DNA of 64,000 nucleotides, taken from assembly GCF_000471905.2 (NCBI RefSeq), contig NW_006499883.1:1257273-1321272 (forward strand). The letters run 5' to 3'. This document shows, piece after piece, positions 55,322-64,000 of the stretch (its first letter is position 1; the number at the start of each line of letters is the position of its first letter). A program made the position numbers and the translations under genes. The notes beneath the pieces are model-generated. The model searched no databases. It saw only the letters and a program-made list of their open reading frames with translations, and was not told the DNA's origin. Source of the DNA: Amborella trichopoda. Its lineage: Eukaryota; Streptophyta; Magnoliopsida; Amborellales; Amborellaceae.

Positions 55322-56037
55322 ATGGAAAATAAGCTCTAAAAATAAAATAAAATCCAGAGAACTTGGAGGGGAAGGCGAGATTGGCTGTTCTTGACTGAGA
55401 TTGCTGGATTTTAAAACCCTACTGGCTACTAATGCTCTTGTTATGGCAATTCATGGGCAAAATTCTGCTCACATTAGTGAACCGGTAGACTTGTCTTCAA
55501 AATCTGGATTGTTGGGGTGGATTGCCCATCCCATGAATCTGGGTCACATTGTTGGTCTGGATCGATCCAAATCTATTCAAATGGAAAATATGGAAAAACA
55601 TTAAAAAATTTAAAATAAAAATAGTTGTTCGTGGAGTGGGGAATTTAGACCGATACCTAATATAGGTGGCCAGATTATGAAAGACTGCTTTGTATTTAGC
55701 ATTATATCGTGTAATATTGAAATCACACAAAATATAATCCTCACCAAGAGAAAAGGATGAAGTCTCTATAGACCTAGACTTTATGAAAGAAAAATAAAAG
55801 CCTCACCTCAAATCCTCGTCTGAAAAGTACTTTCGAGAATGGAAATACCCATGATGGATCTAAATCAATTTCCAACACTGATAATAAAAATGGAAAATTT
55901 CCATCACTGATTAAAATTCGAAACTCAAGAGAGAGTACAAATGTTGTTGATCTATGAACACATAATTTTATAATGAAATTGACAGTTTAGATAATTTGTT
56001 ATAATATACATGATTTTTAAAGCTTAAAATCCTAATA

Positions 56038-57400
56038 ATACCTTATGGATTGAAAGTTATAACTGTGCTAAATGGGACATGTCACTGTCCCAACTGCACA
56101 GCAGGTTTCAGATAGGATGCCCCCTTCTAATGAGCTTTTAAAGGACCAAACGGGGTCCAAACGTTTCCAAAGCACCCCCATTTGAAAGATATGAGTGTCT
56201 AGTGCAAAATTAATTTTGGAATCGTTTTCGAATCTCGAATGGATAGAATATTATGGCCCTGTTTATGACTGGACATCACTGTCTATAATTGCTGGAAAAT
56301 AGGATATTATGATACTGAAAATATGATATCGTGATACTGAAAATATGATACTGTGATATGACGTCACTGATTAATGTTGTGATTCTGTTATATTGAAATT
56401 ATTAAATGTGCCATGACCGCTATGCAATGGGTCCTCCATTGGTAGTTGGATATATTGTATCTCGACTCTTATGATAGAAGTGGAGTCGAGAAGTGACTAC
56501 GAATGACAGGGAGGGTCGCGTCCCTCCCCTCCCCCCCTACCAAAAATTATTATGGGCACTACGCATTGGGCCCTCCAATAGTAGTGTAATGCCCTCTCGT
56601 CTGAAGGCGTAAGGAGAGGGTTGTGTCTTGCAAGGCCACTGCCTATCGAAAATCCCAAAGCGAGCAAAGGATTCTGCGCATGAGTGAGGACATTGTGAAA
56701 TGGGACATCCATTTTTCATTGTCCTCCCTCCTGAATGAGGGTAGAAGTTCCAAGTTGCAGGGTTGGCTTAGCCTGATCGAGGTGGCGTCTACTTCGGGAG
56801 TAAATAGATATGTTCTATCTGTTTGAATTAGGCATTCTGTGTGAACATCTAACTGTAATTGTGATAAGCATAGATGTATTTTCCATCTCAAGAACAATTG
56901 ATACTCTGATATCTAAATGTTGCTCTCTTTAAACGACAAATATATTTTCTGATGCACAATCTTACTCTGTGACGTTAGTATGATTTCTGATGAATCGTAG
57001 ACCATGTTATTATGTATATGCATGTAGGTGGAATTGCTAGGGCACTGATCTACTTACTGGGATTTTAGCTCATTCTTCTTATTTTTCCATCTGTGTAGAG
57101 TGATAATCGACCATTCTTGAGAGGGCAACTGGACAATGGTGGCAGGTGGCTGAAGCTTGGGACTGATCAAGGAACTTTTTGATGGTAGGTGTCGGGTGGC
57201 GGTGCCACAATATTGTTTTGTTGTAATGTTGTCTTGTTATTATCGGGCCGGGAGTGCCTTGGAAAGAATTGTAAAGAACCTTTGGAGATTTTATACGTAC
57301 ATAATGGTTTTAATTTGTGTGTTATTATGTTACTTGTTGAATGAATTTTTATTTTCTTTGGTGGTTTGCTTTGATTCTATATTTCTAAATGCAGTGAACC
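56038..57400 (+). repeat. Truncated 5' LTR of second gypsy element
   Basis: Starts inside the LTR: 'accttatggattgaaagtta' corresponds to position 62688 of the 3' LTR. It runs parallel with 62688-63910 through the TGTGATAC-like region and the 'ggcggctgaagct' block, continues past where the 3' LTR is cut, and is then fused to gag at about 57400. The LTR end, primer-binding site and gag front are missing. Confidence 0.85.
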
Positions 57401-57415
57401 AGTGGGTTCTCCCCT

Positions 57416-57760
57416 TTGGTAGATTTGTCTATGAAGATTGAGAGGGACTGTGAAGAGTCTCGATTCGAGAGAAATAGGAAAATGGGACCAGCTCAGTTGG
57501 AGAACCTTGGGAGGAAGACTCGGCCGCCTCCGAAGAAATGCTTCAAGGAAAGATATAACCAAGGAAATAAGAAGATTCAGAAGACCTTTTCAAGCGACAT
57601 AAGGAAGAACCAGTGCCCGATGTGTCCATACAATGGGAAGGACAATCACTCTGTGGCTAAGTGCCAGAGAAGGGCAGGAGCGTATTTCAGATGTGGATAG
57701 CCTGTCCGGTAAAGGGACCAAAAAACCGATCGAAGGCTCAAGGTCGGGTATTTGCTCTCA
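57416..57760 (+). pseudogene. Gypsy Gag C-terminal fragment
   Basis: Plus-strand frame with MKIERDCEESRFERNRK, then QCPMCPYNGKDNHSVAKC, which parallels the YPHCGLDNHKTTECFRK stretch of the nested element. The true CCHC knuckle that should follow is lost: AYFRCG is followed at once by a stop and a deletion. The Gag domain proper is absent. Confidence 0.8.
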
Positions 57761-58231
57761 TCGAACGAGAAGCCAACGCATCTGCTTATGTAATCCGAGG
57801 TACGCTCTTTGTTTGTGGCATGGAAACTAAAATTTTGATTGACCCTAGATCTTCGCACTCTTTTGTTGATCTCATTTTGGATGCCACATGAATGCTAGAC
57901 CTGCACTTCTTGACTGGCCTTTGGTAGTATACGCACCTATGGAGGAATCTTTAGAAACTGATATTGTTTATAAATATTATGGACTCTTGCTTAAAGGATG
58001 TGTCTTATCTATAGACTTGATACTGTTATACATTCAAGATTTTGATATTATTTTGGGCATGGACTGATGTCCACACATTATGCTACAGCAAATTGCTATG
58101 ATAAAATTGTAACCTTTAGATGCCCAAATCAACCTGAGTTGAATTTTGTAAGCATTAAGGATGGCTCCCCTCTACACCTTCTTTTGCCCCTTCGGGCTTC
58201 TCGCCCATAGGCCAAAAGATGTGTTGGGTAA
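57760..58231 (+). pseudogene. Gypsy protease
   Basis: VIRGTLFVCGMETKILID is followed by PRSSHSFVDL; the catalytic Asp is present, but the triad Gly is Arg, so activity is unlikely. A frameshift follows near 57890. The GMD-type block, here shifted, lies near 58060. Confidence 0.82.
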
Positions 58232-59060
58232 TTGGCCTATGCAGTAGAGAATCAAGATGTCCAATCCAAGTTAGAAGAGATACCAGTGGTGAGGGAATAT
58301 TCTGAAGTTTTTCTTGAGGAGTTGACATTTGTGCCTCCATTCAAGGAGGTGGAATTTGAGATAGATGTGATTTCAGATACAGTTCGCATTTCTAAAGCCC
58401 CTTATAGGATAACCCTAGCCGAATTAAAGGAACTAAAAGAACAATTACAAGAGTTGTTGGAAAAGGGGTTCATTTGACCCAGTGTGTCACCTTGGGGTGC
58501 ACCGGTCCTATTTGTGAAAAAGAAATATGGGTCTTTAAGGCTTTTTATAGAATATAGATAGCTGAACCAGGTCACTGTAAAGAATAAATACCCCTTGCTT
58601 GGAATTGATGACCTTTTTTACCAACTTCAAAGGGCCCAAGTGTTTTCTAAGATTGACCTTCGGCCAGGCTATCATGAACTACAGGTCAAGGAAGAAGATG
58701 TCCCTAAAACCGCGTTCAGGACTTGGTATGGACACTATGAATTCTTGGTAATGCCGTTCGGGTTGACCAATGCTCTGGCTGTCTTTATGGATTTGATGAA
58801 TAAAGTTTTTAAACCCTTTCTAGATGATTTTGTGGTAGTCTTTATTGATGATATTATGGTATATTCAAGGAACATGGAAGAGCATGGGCAGCACTAGAAT
58901 GGTCCTCCAAACTCTAAAGACCGAGAAGTTGCACGCTAAATTGGAGAAGAGTGAATTTTTGCTTCCGAACCTGTCCTTCCTTAGGCACGTTGTATCTAGG
59001 GACGGGGTGACAGTTGACACTTGTAAAATTGAAGTTGTACTTTAGTGGGGAAGACCGACG
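58232..59060 (+). pseudogene. Gypsy reverse transcriptase
   Basis: Blocks [20 protein letters not shown], then a stop at 58477, a decayed 'SVSPWGAPVLFVKKK' block, [47 protein letters not shown] and the catalytic [10 protein letters not shown] (FIDD at 58841-58852). A frameshift near 58890 and a stop at about 59043 follow. Compared with the nested element, the KIDLRPGYH block is intact here. Confidence 0.93.
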
Positions 59061-59500
59061 AATGTGATTGAGGTCCGTAGTTTTTTGAGACTGACAGGAT
59101 ATTATAGGCGCTTCATAGAAGGGTTCTCAAAGATAGCACTCCCCCTCCCCCTGACTCGCCTAACCCAGAAAGAAGTGAAGTTTGTGTGGACAGATGATTG
59201 TAAAATAAGCTTTCAAGAACTGAAGAAGAGATTGACCACGGCCCTGATATTGGCCTTCCCCGAAGGGAACGAGGATTTTGTGGTTTATACTGATGCCTCT
59301 CAAAAAGGGCTTGGATGTGTGTTGATGCAACGAGGGAAAGTCATAGCGTATACCTCAAGACAGTTAAAGTCATATGAGAAAAATTACCCAACTCATGACT
59401 TGAAACTCGCAGATGCAGTGTTTGCCTTGAAAAGATGGAGACATTACCTCTATGGGGCCTAGTTTAAGATATTTACAGATCATAAGAGCCTCAAGTATCT
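59061..59500 (+). pseudogene. Gypsy RT end and RNase H
   Basis: One open frame of 132 residues (59064-59462): the RT thumb ([20 protein letters not shown]) and RNase H with [48 protein letters not shown], then a stop. Family members have [10 protein letters not shown] with a catalytic Glu; here that position reads Lys (DLKLAD), so the enzyme would be dead even if joined. [11 protein letters not shown] follows near 59473. Confidence 0.9.
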
Positions 59501-59798
59501 ATTTTCTCATAAGGAGTTAAACATGAGGCAAAGAAGATGGATGAACCTACTCAATGATTATGACTGTACCATCAATTACTAACAGGGGAAGACCAATGTA
59601 GTAGCTTATGCTTTGAGTAGAAAGCCCATGGTATCAATGGTACATTTGATGGTTTAAGAGATGAAACTATTAGAAGATGCAGTGGAGTGGCTCCCAACCC
59701 TGCCCCTTAGTGATGGGGTAGGAATGACAGCTTGTATGAGGATGGAGCCCCAACTCTTTCACTAGATTCAAATGGCACAAAAGGAAGATCCCTGACTC

Positions 59799-60950
59799 AT
59801 GAAAATCTTAAAAGAAATAAAGCTGGTAAGAAATGATGATTTCTCTATGAGCAGTAATCATCTATTAAGATTTAAAGATCGGGTATGTGTTTCAAATGGT
59901 GAGAGTGTGAAGCATGCTATTTTGGAGGAAGCACACGACTCTCGTTATATTGTACACCCAGGGAGTACTAAGATGTGTCAGGACATGAAGAAGACTTTCT
60001 CGTGGAATGATATGAAAAAGGAAGTGGCACAGTTTGTCTCTAAGTGCTTGACATGTCAGCAAGTAAAAGCTGAACATCAGAAACCCGTCGGACTGTTGCA
60101 ACCCTTGCCCGTACTAGAGTGGAAATGAGAACACATCACTATGGACTTTGTCTCTGGCTTGCTTAGAACAGGTATTGGGCATGATAGTATTTGGGTCAAT
60201 GTGGACTAATTGACTAAAGCTGCTCACTTCTTACCGGTCCGCACAACTTATACTTTGAATAAATTGACCCAATTATACATTAAAGAAATTGTAAGGTTGC
60301 ATTGAATATCTGTCAGCATCGTGTCCGACAGGGACACTAGATTTACTTCAAGATTTTGGAATAGTTTGCAATCAGCTTTGGGGATACAACTCTTTTTTAG
60401 CACTGCTTTCCACCCCCAGACTGATGGCCAGTCAAAAGGACAATTCAGACCCTAGAGGATATGTTAAGGGCTTGTGTTATTGATTTCAAAAGAAGCTGGG
60501 ATGACCATATGCCTCTGATAGAATTTTCTTATACAACAGCTTCCAAGCCAGTATTCAAATGGTGCCTTTTGAGGCCATGGATGGGAGGAAGTGTAGATCA
60601 CTTATCTGTTGGGATGAGGTCAGTGAAAGGAGAATGTTAGGGCCAAAAATTGTTCAAACGACCTCAGAAAAGATTGCCTCGATGCAAAAGAGACTCAAGA
60701 CTGCTCAGAATCGACAGAAGAGATACATTGATAATCGAAGGAGAGACCTCGAGTTTGAGGTGGGTGATCGAATTTTCTTGAAGGCATCACCAACTAAGGG
60801 TATTATGAGATTCGGCAAGAAAGGAAAATTGAGTGCACGAATTATTGGACGTTTTGAAATTCTGGAAAAAGTTGGGAGTATGGCTTATCGACTTTTCTTA
60901 CCACCTGAGTTGACGAATATTCATGACGTGTTCCATGTATCACGATTAAG
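59799..60950 (+). pseudogene. Gypsy integrase
   Basis: 59799-60128 holds the zinc region with all ligands (ILEEAHDSRYIVHPG, CLTCQQVKAEHQKP) and ends at a stop after PVLEWK. The core follows in broken frames: DFVSGL near 60150 and [13 protein letters not shown] near 60325. An open frame of 180 residues from 60559 ([63 protein letters not shown]) carries the C-terminal domain into the chromodomain. Confidence 0.92.
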
Positions 60951-61180
60951 GAAATATCAGCCGATCCCATCCCATGTTCTGAGCTATAAACCAATTTCGA
61001 TCAAAGAAGACTTGACTTATATTGAACAATCGATTGAAATACTAGACATAAGAGTGCAGGTGTTACGCAATAAAGAAACTCCTCTGGTCCGTGTGTTATG
61101 ACAGTATCACTCAAAGGAAGAATCGACATGGGGACGAGAATATGAAATCTGGGATAAGTACCTCCAGTTGTTTGACTAAC
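60950..61180 (+). pseudogene. Chromodomain-like C-terminus
   Basis: Continuous with the integrase frame: SHVLSYKPISIKEDLTYIEQ, IEILDIRVQVLRNKETPLVR, then a stop at 61099 (where family members have Trp), and YHSKEESTWGREYEIWDKY. One stop removes the last helix; otherwise it is better kept than in the nested element. Confidence 0.85.
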
Positions 61181-61264
61181 TAAAATATGATTTTGAGGAC
61201 AAAATCCAATTTAAGGGAGGGAACGATGTAACGACCCAGACTTTCCCAGCCAAAGAAAGTATGC

Positions 61265-61560
61265 CCGGCGGTAAGAGGGAAGAAGATGAGAAAGTGCACG
61301 CGGTGGTAAGAGAGAAGAAGAAGAAGAGAAAGTGTGCACGACAGTAAGAGAAAAGAAGAAGAGAAAGTGTGCGCGGTGGAGTGCGCGCGGCGATAAGAGA
61401 AGAAGAAGAAGAGAAAATACGTGTGGCGGTAAAAAAGAAAAGGAAGAGAAAATGCGCACGGCAGGGTGCGTGCGTGCAGCGGTAAGAGAGAAGAAGAAGA
61501 GAAAGTACGCGTGGCAATAAGAGAATGAAGAAGAGAGAGAAATGTGCTCGGTAGTGAGAA
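61265..61560 (+). repeat. ~40-50-bp minisatellite in LTR
   Basis: Units join a GC part ('gtgcgcgcggcggtaag') to a purine part ('agagaagaagaagagaaag'); about six units of variable length. It lies about 40 bp inside the LTR, the same place as the 16-bp array at 34695 and the 28-bp array at 36925. Confidence 0.85.
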
Positions 61561-63029
61561 GAAGCAGAAAAGAGTTTCGTCGTGCACAACATCGTCGAGC
61601 CTGTACATGACTCATGGATGCCACTTGCCTATTGCATGCTGCCACAATTGCCACATGTCAAACTGCATGTCACTGAACTACCACATGGCAACCCCAACCT
61701 AGCACCTCACACTTTTGGAGTACATAAGCCTCTCTCTCTTTCCCTCACGCCATGTTCTTACTCTTACAAGGCAAAACACGTAGCATCAGCAACCCCCTTT
61801 TCTAACCTTTGTTGGACCCCAAATTGAGGAGCTTGAGGAGTGAGTTGTGGGTAGAAATCTAAGAACACCATTGCAAACACAAGGTAAGTGGGTCAACTAT
61901 CTTGTAGGTCCTTAAGCATGGATTTAGCATGAATTAAGTGTAAGAATGAGCACGGGTAGATGCATGAATAGTGGATGTATATGTACACTGTTATATTATG
62001 ATTTCCAGCACTTTAGCATTCCTTTGCATGCTCAAAATGAGTATCAAATCTTCTTTTCTTTCCATGGAAAACCTGTGATTAAGTGTTTATGTGTATCTAA
62101 TAGTCAATAAGAGAGGTTTTACATTAAGATATAGAATTTGGGATTAATTGGTTGTCATTTTGAATTATGCTACAACTACACTTTAATTTTCAAGAATATT
62201 CTATGTCTTTGTAATCTACTTTTGATCGATCAAATGAGATCCAAATGACCTTAAATCACTGCCATTAGAGATATATATGTGTCTACTAAAATGTTCTTGT
62301 TTGAATCTTACTCAAATCTTTATGCATGAATAGTGATTCAAAATGTGCAAGTAGGTCACTGTTGACAAATTTAGTAAAATTACAGAACTGATGTCCCTGT
62401 TGTCACGAATTTTGACTGACCAAATAAAGTCTGTTTTCTTTTAAATCACTGCCATTTGAAATATCTTTGAGTATGCTTGCAATCATATGTTGAAAACATT
62501 TCGAAATTCCTCTCAGGTTGAGAGTTAGACAATTATTTGTGAAGATATGTTACCGTGGATAGATATCATAAAATCCAGAACCATTACTTTGGTTTTCACG
62601 AATGAATGCCTGTTCTCAAATTGCCAGTGTTTGAAAGACACATGTTTTTACTCGAATTTTGATTTTGAAAACACTTCAAAATGTCTTATGGATTGAAAGT
62701 TATAACTCTGCTAAGTGGGATATGTTACTGTCCCAGCTGCATTGCAGGTTTCAGATGGGATGCCTCCCTTCCAATAAGTGAGTTGGAATATATGTTTGTC
62801 TAGTGTAAAATTGATCTCAGAACCGTTTCTGAATCACAATTGGATCGAATATTATGACCCAATTTATGACTGGACATCACTGTTTGAAATTACAGGAAAA
62901 TGTGATACTATGATATTGAAAATATGATATCGTGATACTGAAAATATGATTTCATGATAATGAAAATATGATACTAAGTAATGTTGTGATTCTTTTATAT
63001 TGAAACTGTTATATGTGTCATGACCGCTA

Positions 63030-63215
63030 CGCAATATGTCCTCCATAAGTAGTGGATACTATGATTCTGTTATATTAAAACTATTACATGTGCCATAACC
63101 GCTACGCAATGGGTCCTCCACTGGTAGTGGATACTGTGATTCTATTATATTGAAACTGTTATATGTGCTATGACCACTACGCAAGGGGTCCTCCATTGGT
63201 TGTTAGATATACTGT
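63030..63215 (+). repeat. Short tandem units in LTR
   Basis: The phrase 'gaccgctacgcaat.tgtcctcca' and its neighbours recur at 63023, 63087 and 63172, with 'tgtgattctgttatattgaa' words between. Units are about 64-85 bp. The 5' LTR piece has only one such unit (56418), so this is a private expansion. Confidence 0.75.
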
Positions 63216-63917
63216 ATCTCGACTCCTATGCTAGGAGTGGAGTCGAAAAGGGAATATGAATGATAGAGAGGGTCGCGCCTCCCCCCCCCCCCCCACCAAA
63301 TTGTTATGGGCACTATGTATTGAGGCCTCTAATGGTAGTGTAACGCCCTCTCGCCTTAAGGCATAAGGAGAGAGTTGTGTCTTGCAAGGCCACAGTCTAT
63401 CGAAAATCCCAAAACATGCTGGGGATTGTGTGCGTGAGTGAGGGCAATATGAAATGGGACCTCCATTTGTCATTGTCCTCCGTCCTGAATAAGGGTAGAA
63501 GTTCCAAGTTATAGGGTTGGCTTAGCCTAATCGATGTAGCTTCTACTTTAGGAGTAAATAAATATGTTCAGCCTATCGAAATTAGGTATTATGTGTGAAC
63601 ATTTGACAGTAACTATGACAAGCATAGATGTATATGGCATCTCAAGAGCAATTGATACTTTGATATCTGAATGTTAACTCTCTTTATACGGCAACAATAT
63701 ATTCTGATGCACGATCCTACTCTGTGATGCCAATATGATTTCATTGAACCGTAGACTATGTTATTATGTATATGCATGCAGGTGGGAATGCAAAGGCACT
63801 GATCTACTTACTGGACTTTTAGCTCATTTTTCTTATTTTTCCATCTGTGTATAGTGCTGACCATTCTTGTGGGGGAAACTAGACAGTGGTGGCAGGCGGC
63901 TGAAGCTCGAGACTGAA

Positions 63918-64000
63918 TATCACAACCCCACCCCTTAACCTCTACCGGAGGGCGATGGAGTTCGGGATCGTGACCGAAGGACCCGAACGTCACTCAGGTG
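63918..64000 (-). mobile_element. End of an inverted LTR, same lineage
   Basis: On the minus strand this reads 'gagtgacgttcgggtcc', 'tcacgatcccgaactcc', 'atcgccctccggtagagg' and 'ggggttgtgata', the same terminal layout as 39110-39178 and 48450-48539. It is therefore the last ~83 bp of a Tekay-type LTR pointing left; the rest lies beyond the window. Confidence 0.85.

Larger units (their letters stand above)
51105..56033. repeat. Duplicated segment, copy C
   Basis: Parallels copy A (16915-17405, then blocks of 21550-23090) and copy B (31255-33170). It contains a Mutator-type insertion absent from A, and shares the hAT-type element with B. It is cut off at 56033 by a truncated gypsy LTR. No coding region recognised. 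Confidence 0.85.
57401..61226 (+). mobile_element. Second Tekay-type gypsy interior
   Basis: Same lineage as the nested element but a distinct copy: broken Gag C-terminus, protease, RT, RNase H, integrase and chromodomain, ending in a polypurine tract (ttaagggagggaacga) before the LTR start TGTAACGACC at 61227. Together with the LTR pieces it spans 56038-63917. Confidence 0.92.
61227..63917 (+). repeat. 3' LTR of second gypsy element, cut at its end
   Basis: Starts TGTAACGACCCAG after the polypurine tract. Contains a purine/GC minisatellite (61265-61560), a CT-rich leader near 61730, blocks shared with the other LTRs, and a TGTGATAC-like region. It stops at 63917, inside the 'ggcggctgaagctcgagact' block, where a same-family LTR in reverse orientation begins; the expected last ~350 bp are not in the window. 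Confidence 0.88.

Noticed and set aside
61176-61654. Three long minus-strand frames rich in Ser, Leu and Phe
   Set aside because: All three overlap the LTR minisatellite at 61265-61560 and reflect its purine/GC units.
1-64000. tRNA or rRNA genes
   Set aside because: I scanned for tRNA box-like sequence and conserved rRNA phrases and saw none; tRNA-like bits are only retrotransposon primer sites.

Overview
This is a repeat-dominated stretch of plant nuclear DNA. It is AT-rich and contains no intact host gene that I can recognise. The evidence for a flowering plant is the set of elements: Ty1/copia and Ty3/gypsy LTR retrotransposons with plant-type primer-binding sites (TGGTATCAGAGC and variants), a chromodomain-bearing gypsy lineage of Tekay/Del type, a gypsy integrase of the non-chromovirus Tat/Athila type, a Tork/Tnt1-like copia, hAT-type and Mutator-type non-autonomous DNA elements, and (GA)n tracts. 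I do not name a species. A 112-base run of N marks an assembly gap.

Layout. 1-3480: non-coding, with a strict 50-bp minisatellite inside a long GA-rich tract. 3481-6445: minus-strand Tat-type gypsy remnant whose integrase C-terminus and 3' UTR are repeated in tandem with a 714-bp period. 6440-8240: plus-strand Tork-like copia 3' end (RT, RNase H, polypurine tract, LTR) followed by an inverted copy of the same 3' end. 8240-9120: TRIM-like element lacking its 5' LTR. 10330-11570: two tandem units of an unknown repeat. 11738-16070: minus-strand copia with both LTRs. 16563-16825: possible solo copia LTR. 16915-17405 and 21550-24010: duplicated non-coding segment (copy A), interrupted by a truncated minus-strand copia (17408-21550). 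24340-25280: 39-bp tandem array with a higher-order repeat. 26820-27480: GA-rich DNA with the gap. 28130-33200: copy B of the duplicated segment, carrying an intact TRIM-like element (28754-30669) with a perfect 5-bp target duplication. 34640-48539: solo gypsy LTR split by a nested Tekay-type element (36852-46669). 49989-50192: possible first exon of a plastid-targeted protein. 51105-56033: copy C, with a Mutator-type and a hAT-type element. 56038-63917: second Tekay-type element, deleted at its 5' side. 63918-64000: end of a third, inverted LTR of the same lineage.

None of the retrotransposons is coding-competent: each has stops, frameshifts or deletions. What the window records well is order of events: nested insertions with target duplications, an empty site for the TRIM in its paralogous segment, and tandem repeats arising repeatedly at the same place in related LTRs and in a gypsy 3' UTR. 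I did not find a convincing new gene system. The most distinctive items are the TRIM family, the 714-bp integrase/3'-UTR tandem array and the lineage-specific LTR minisatellites.
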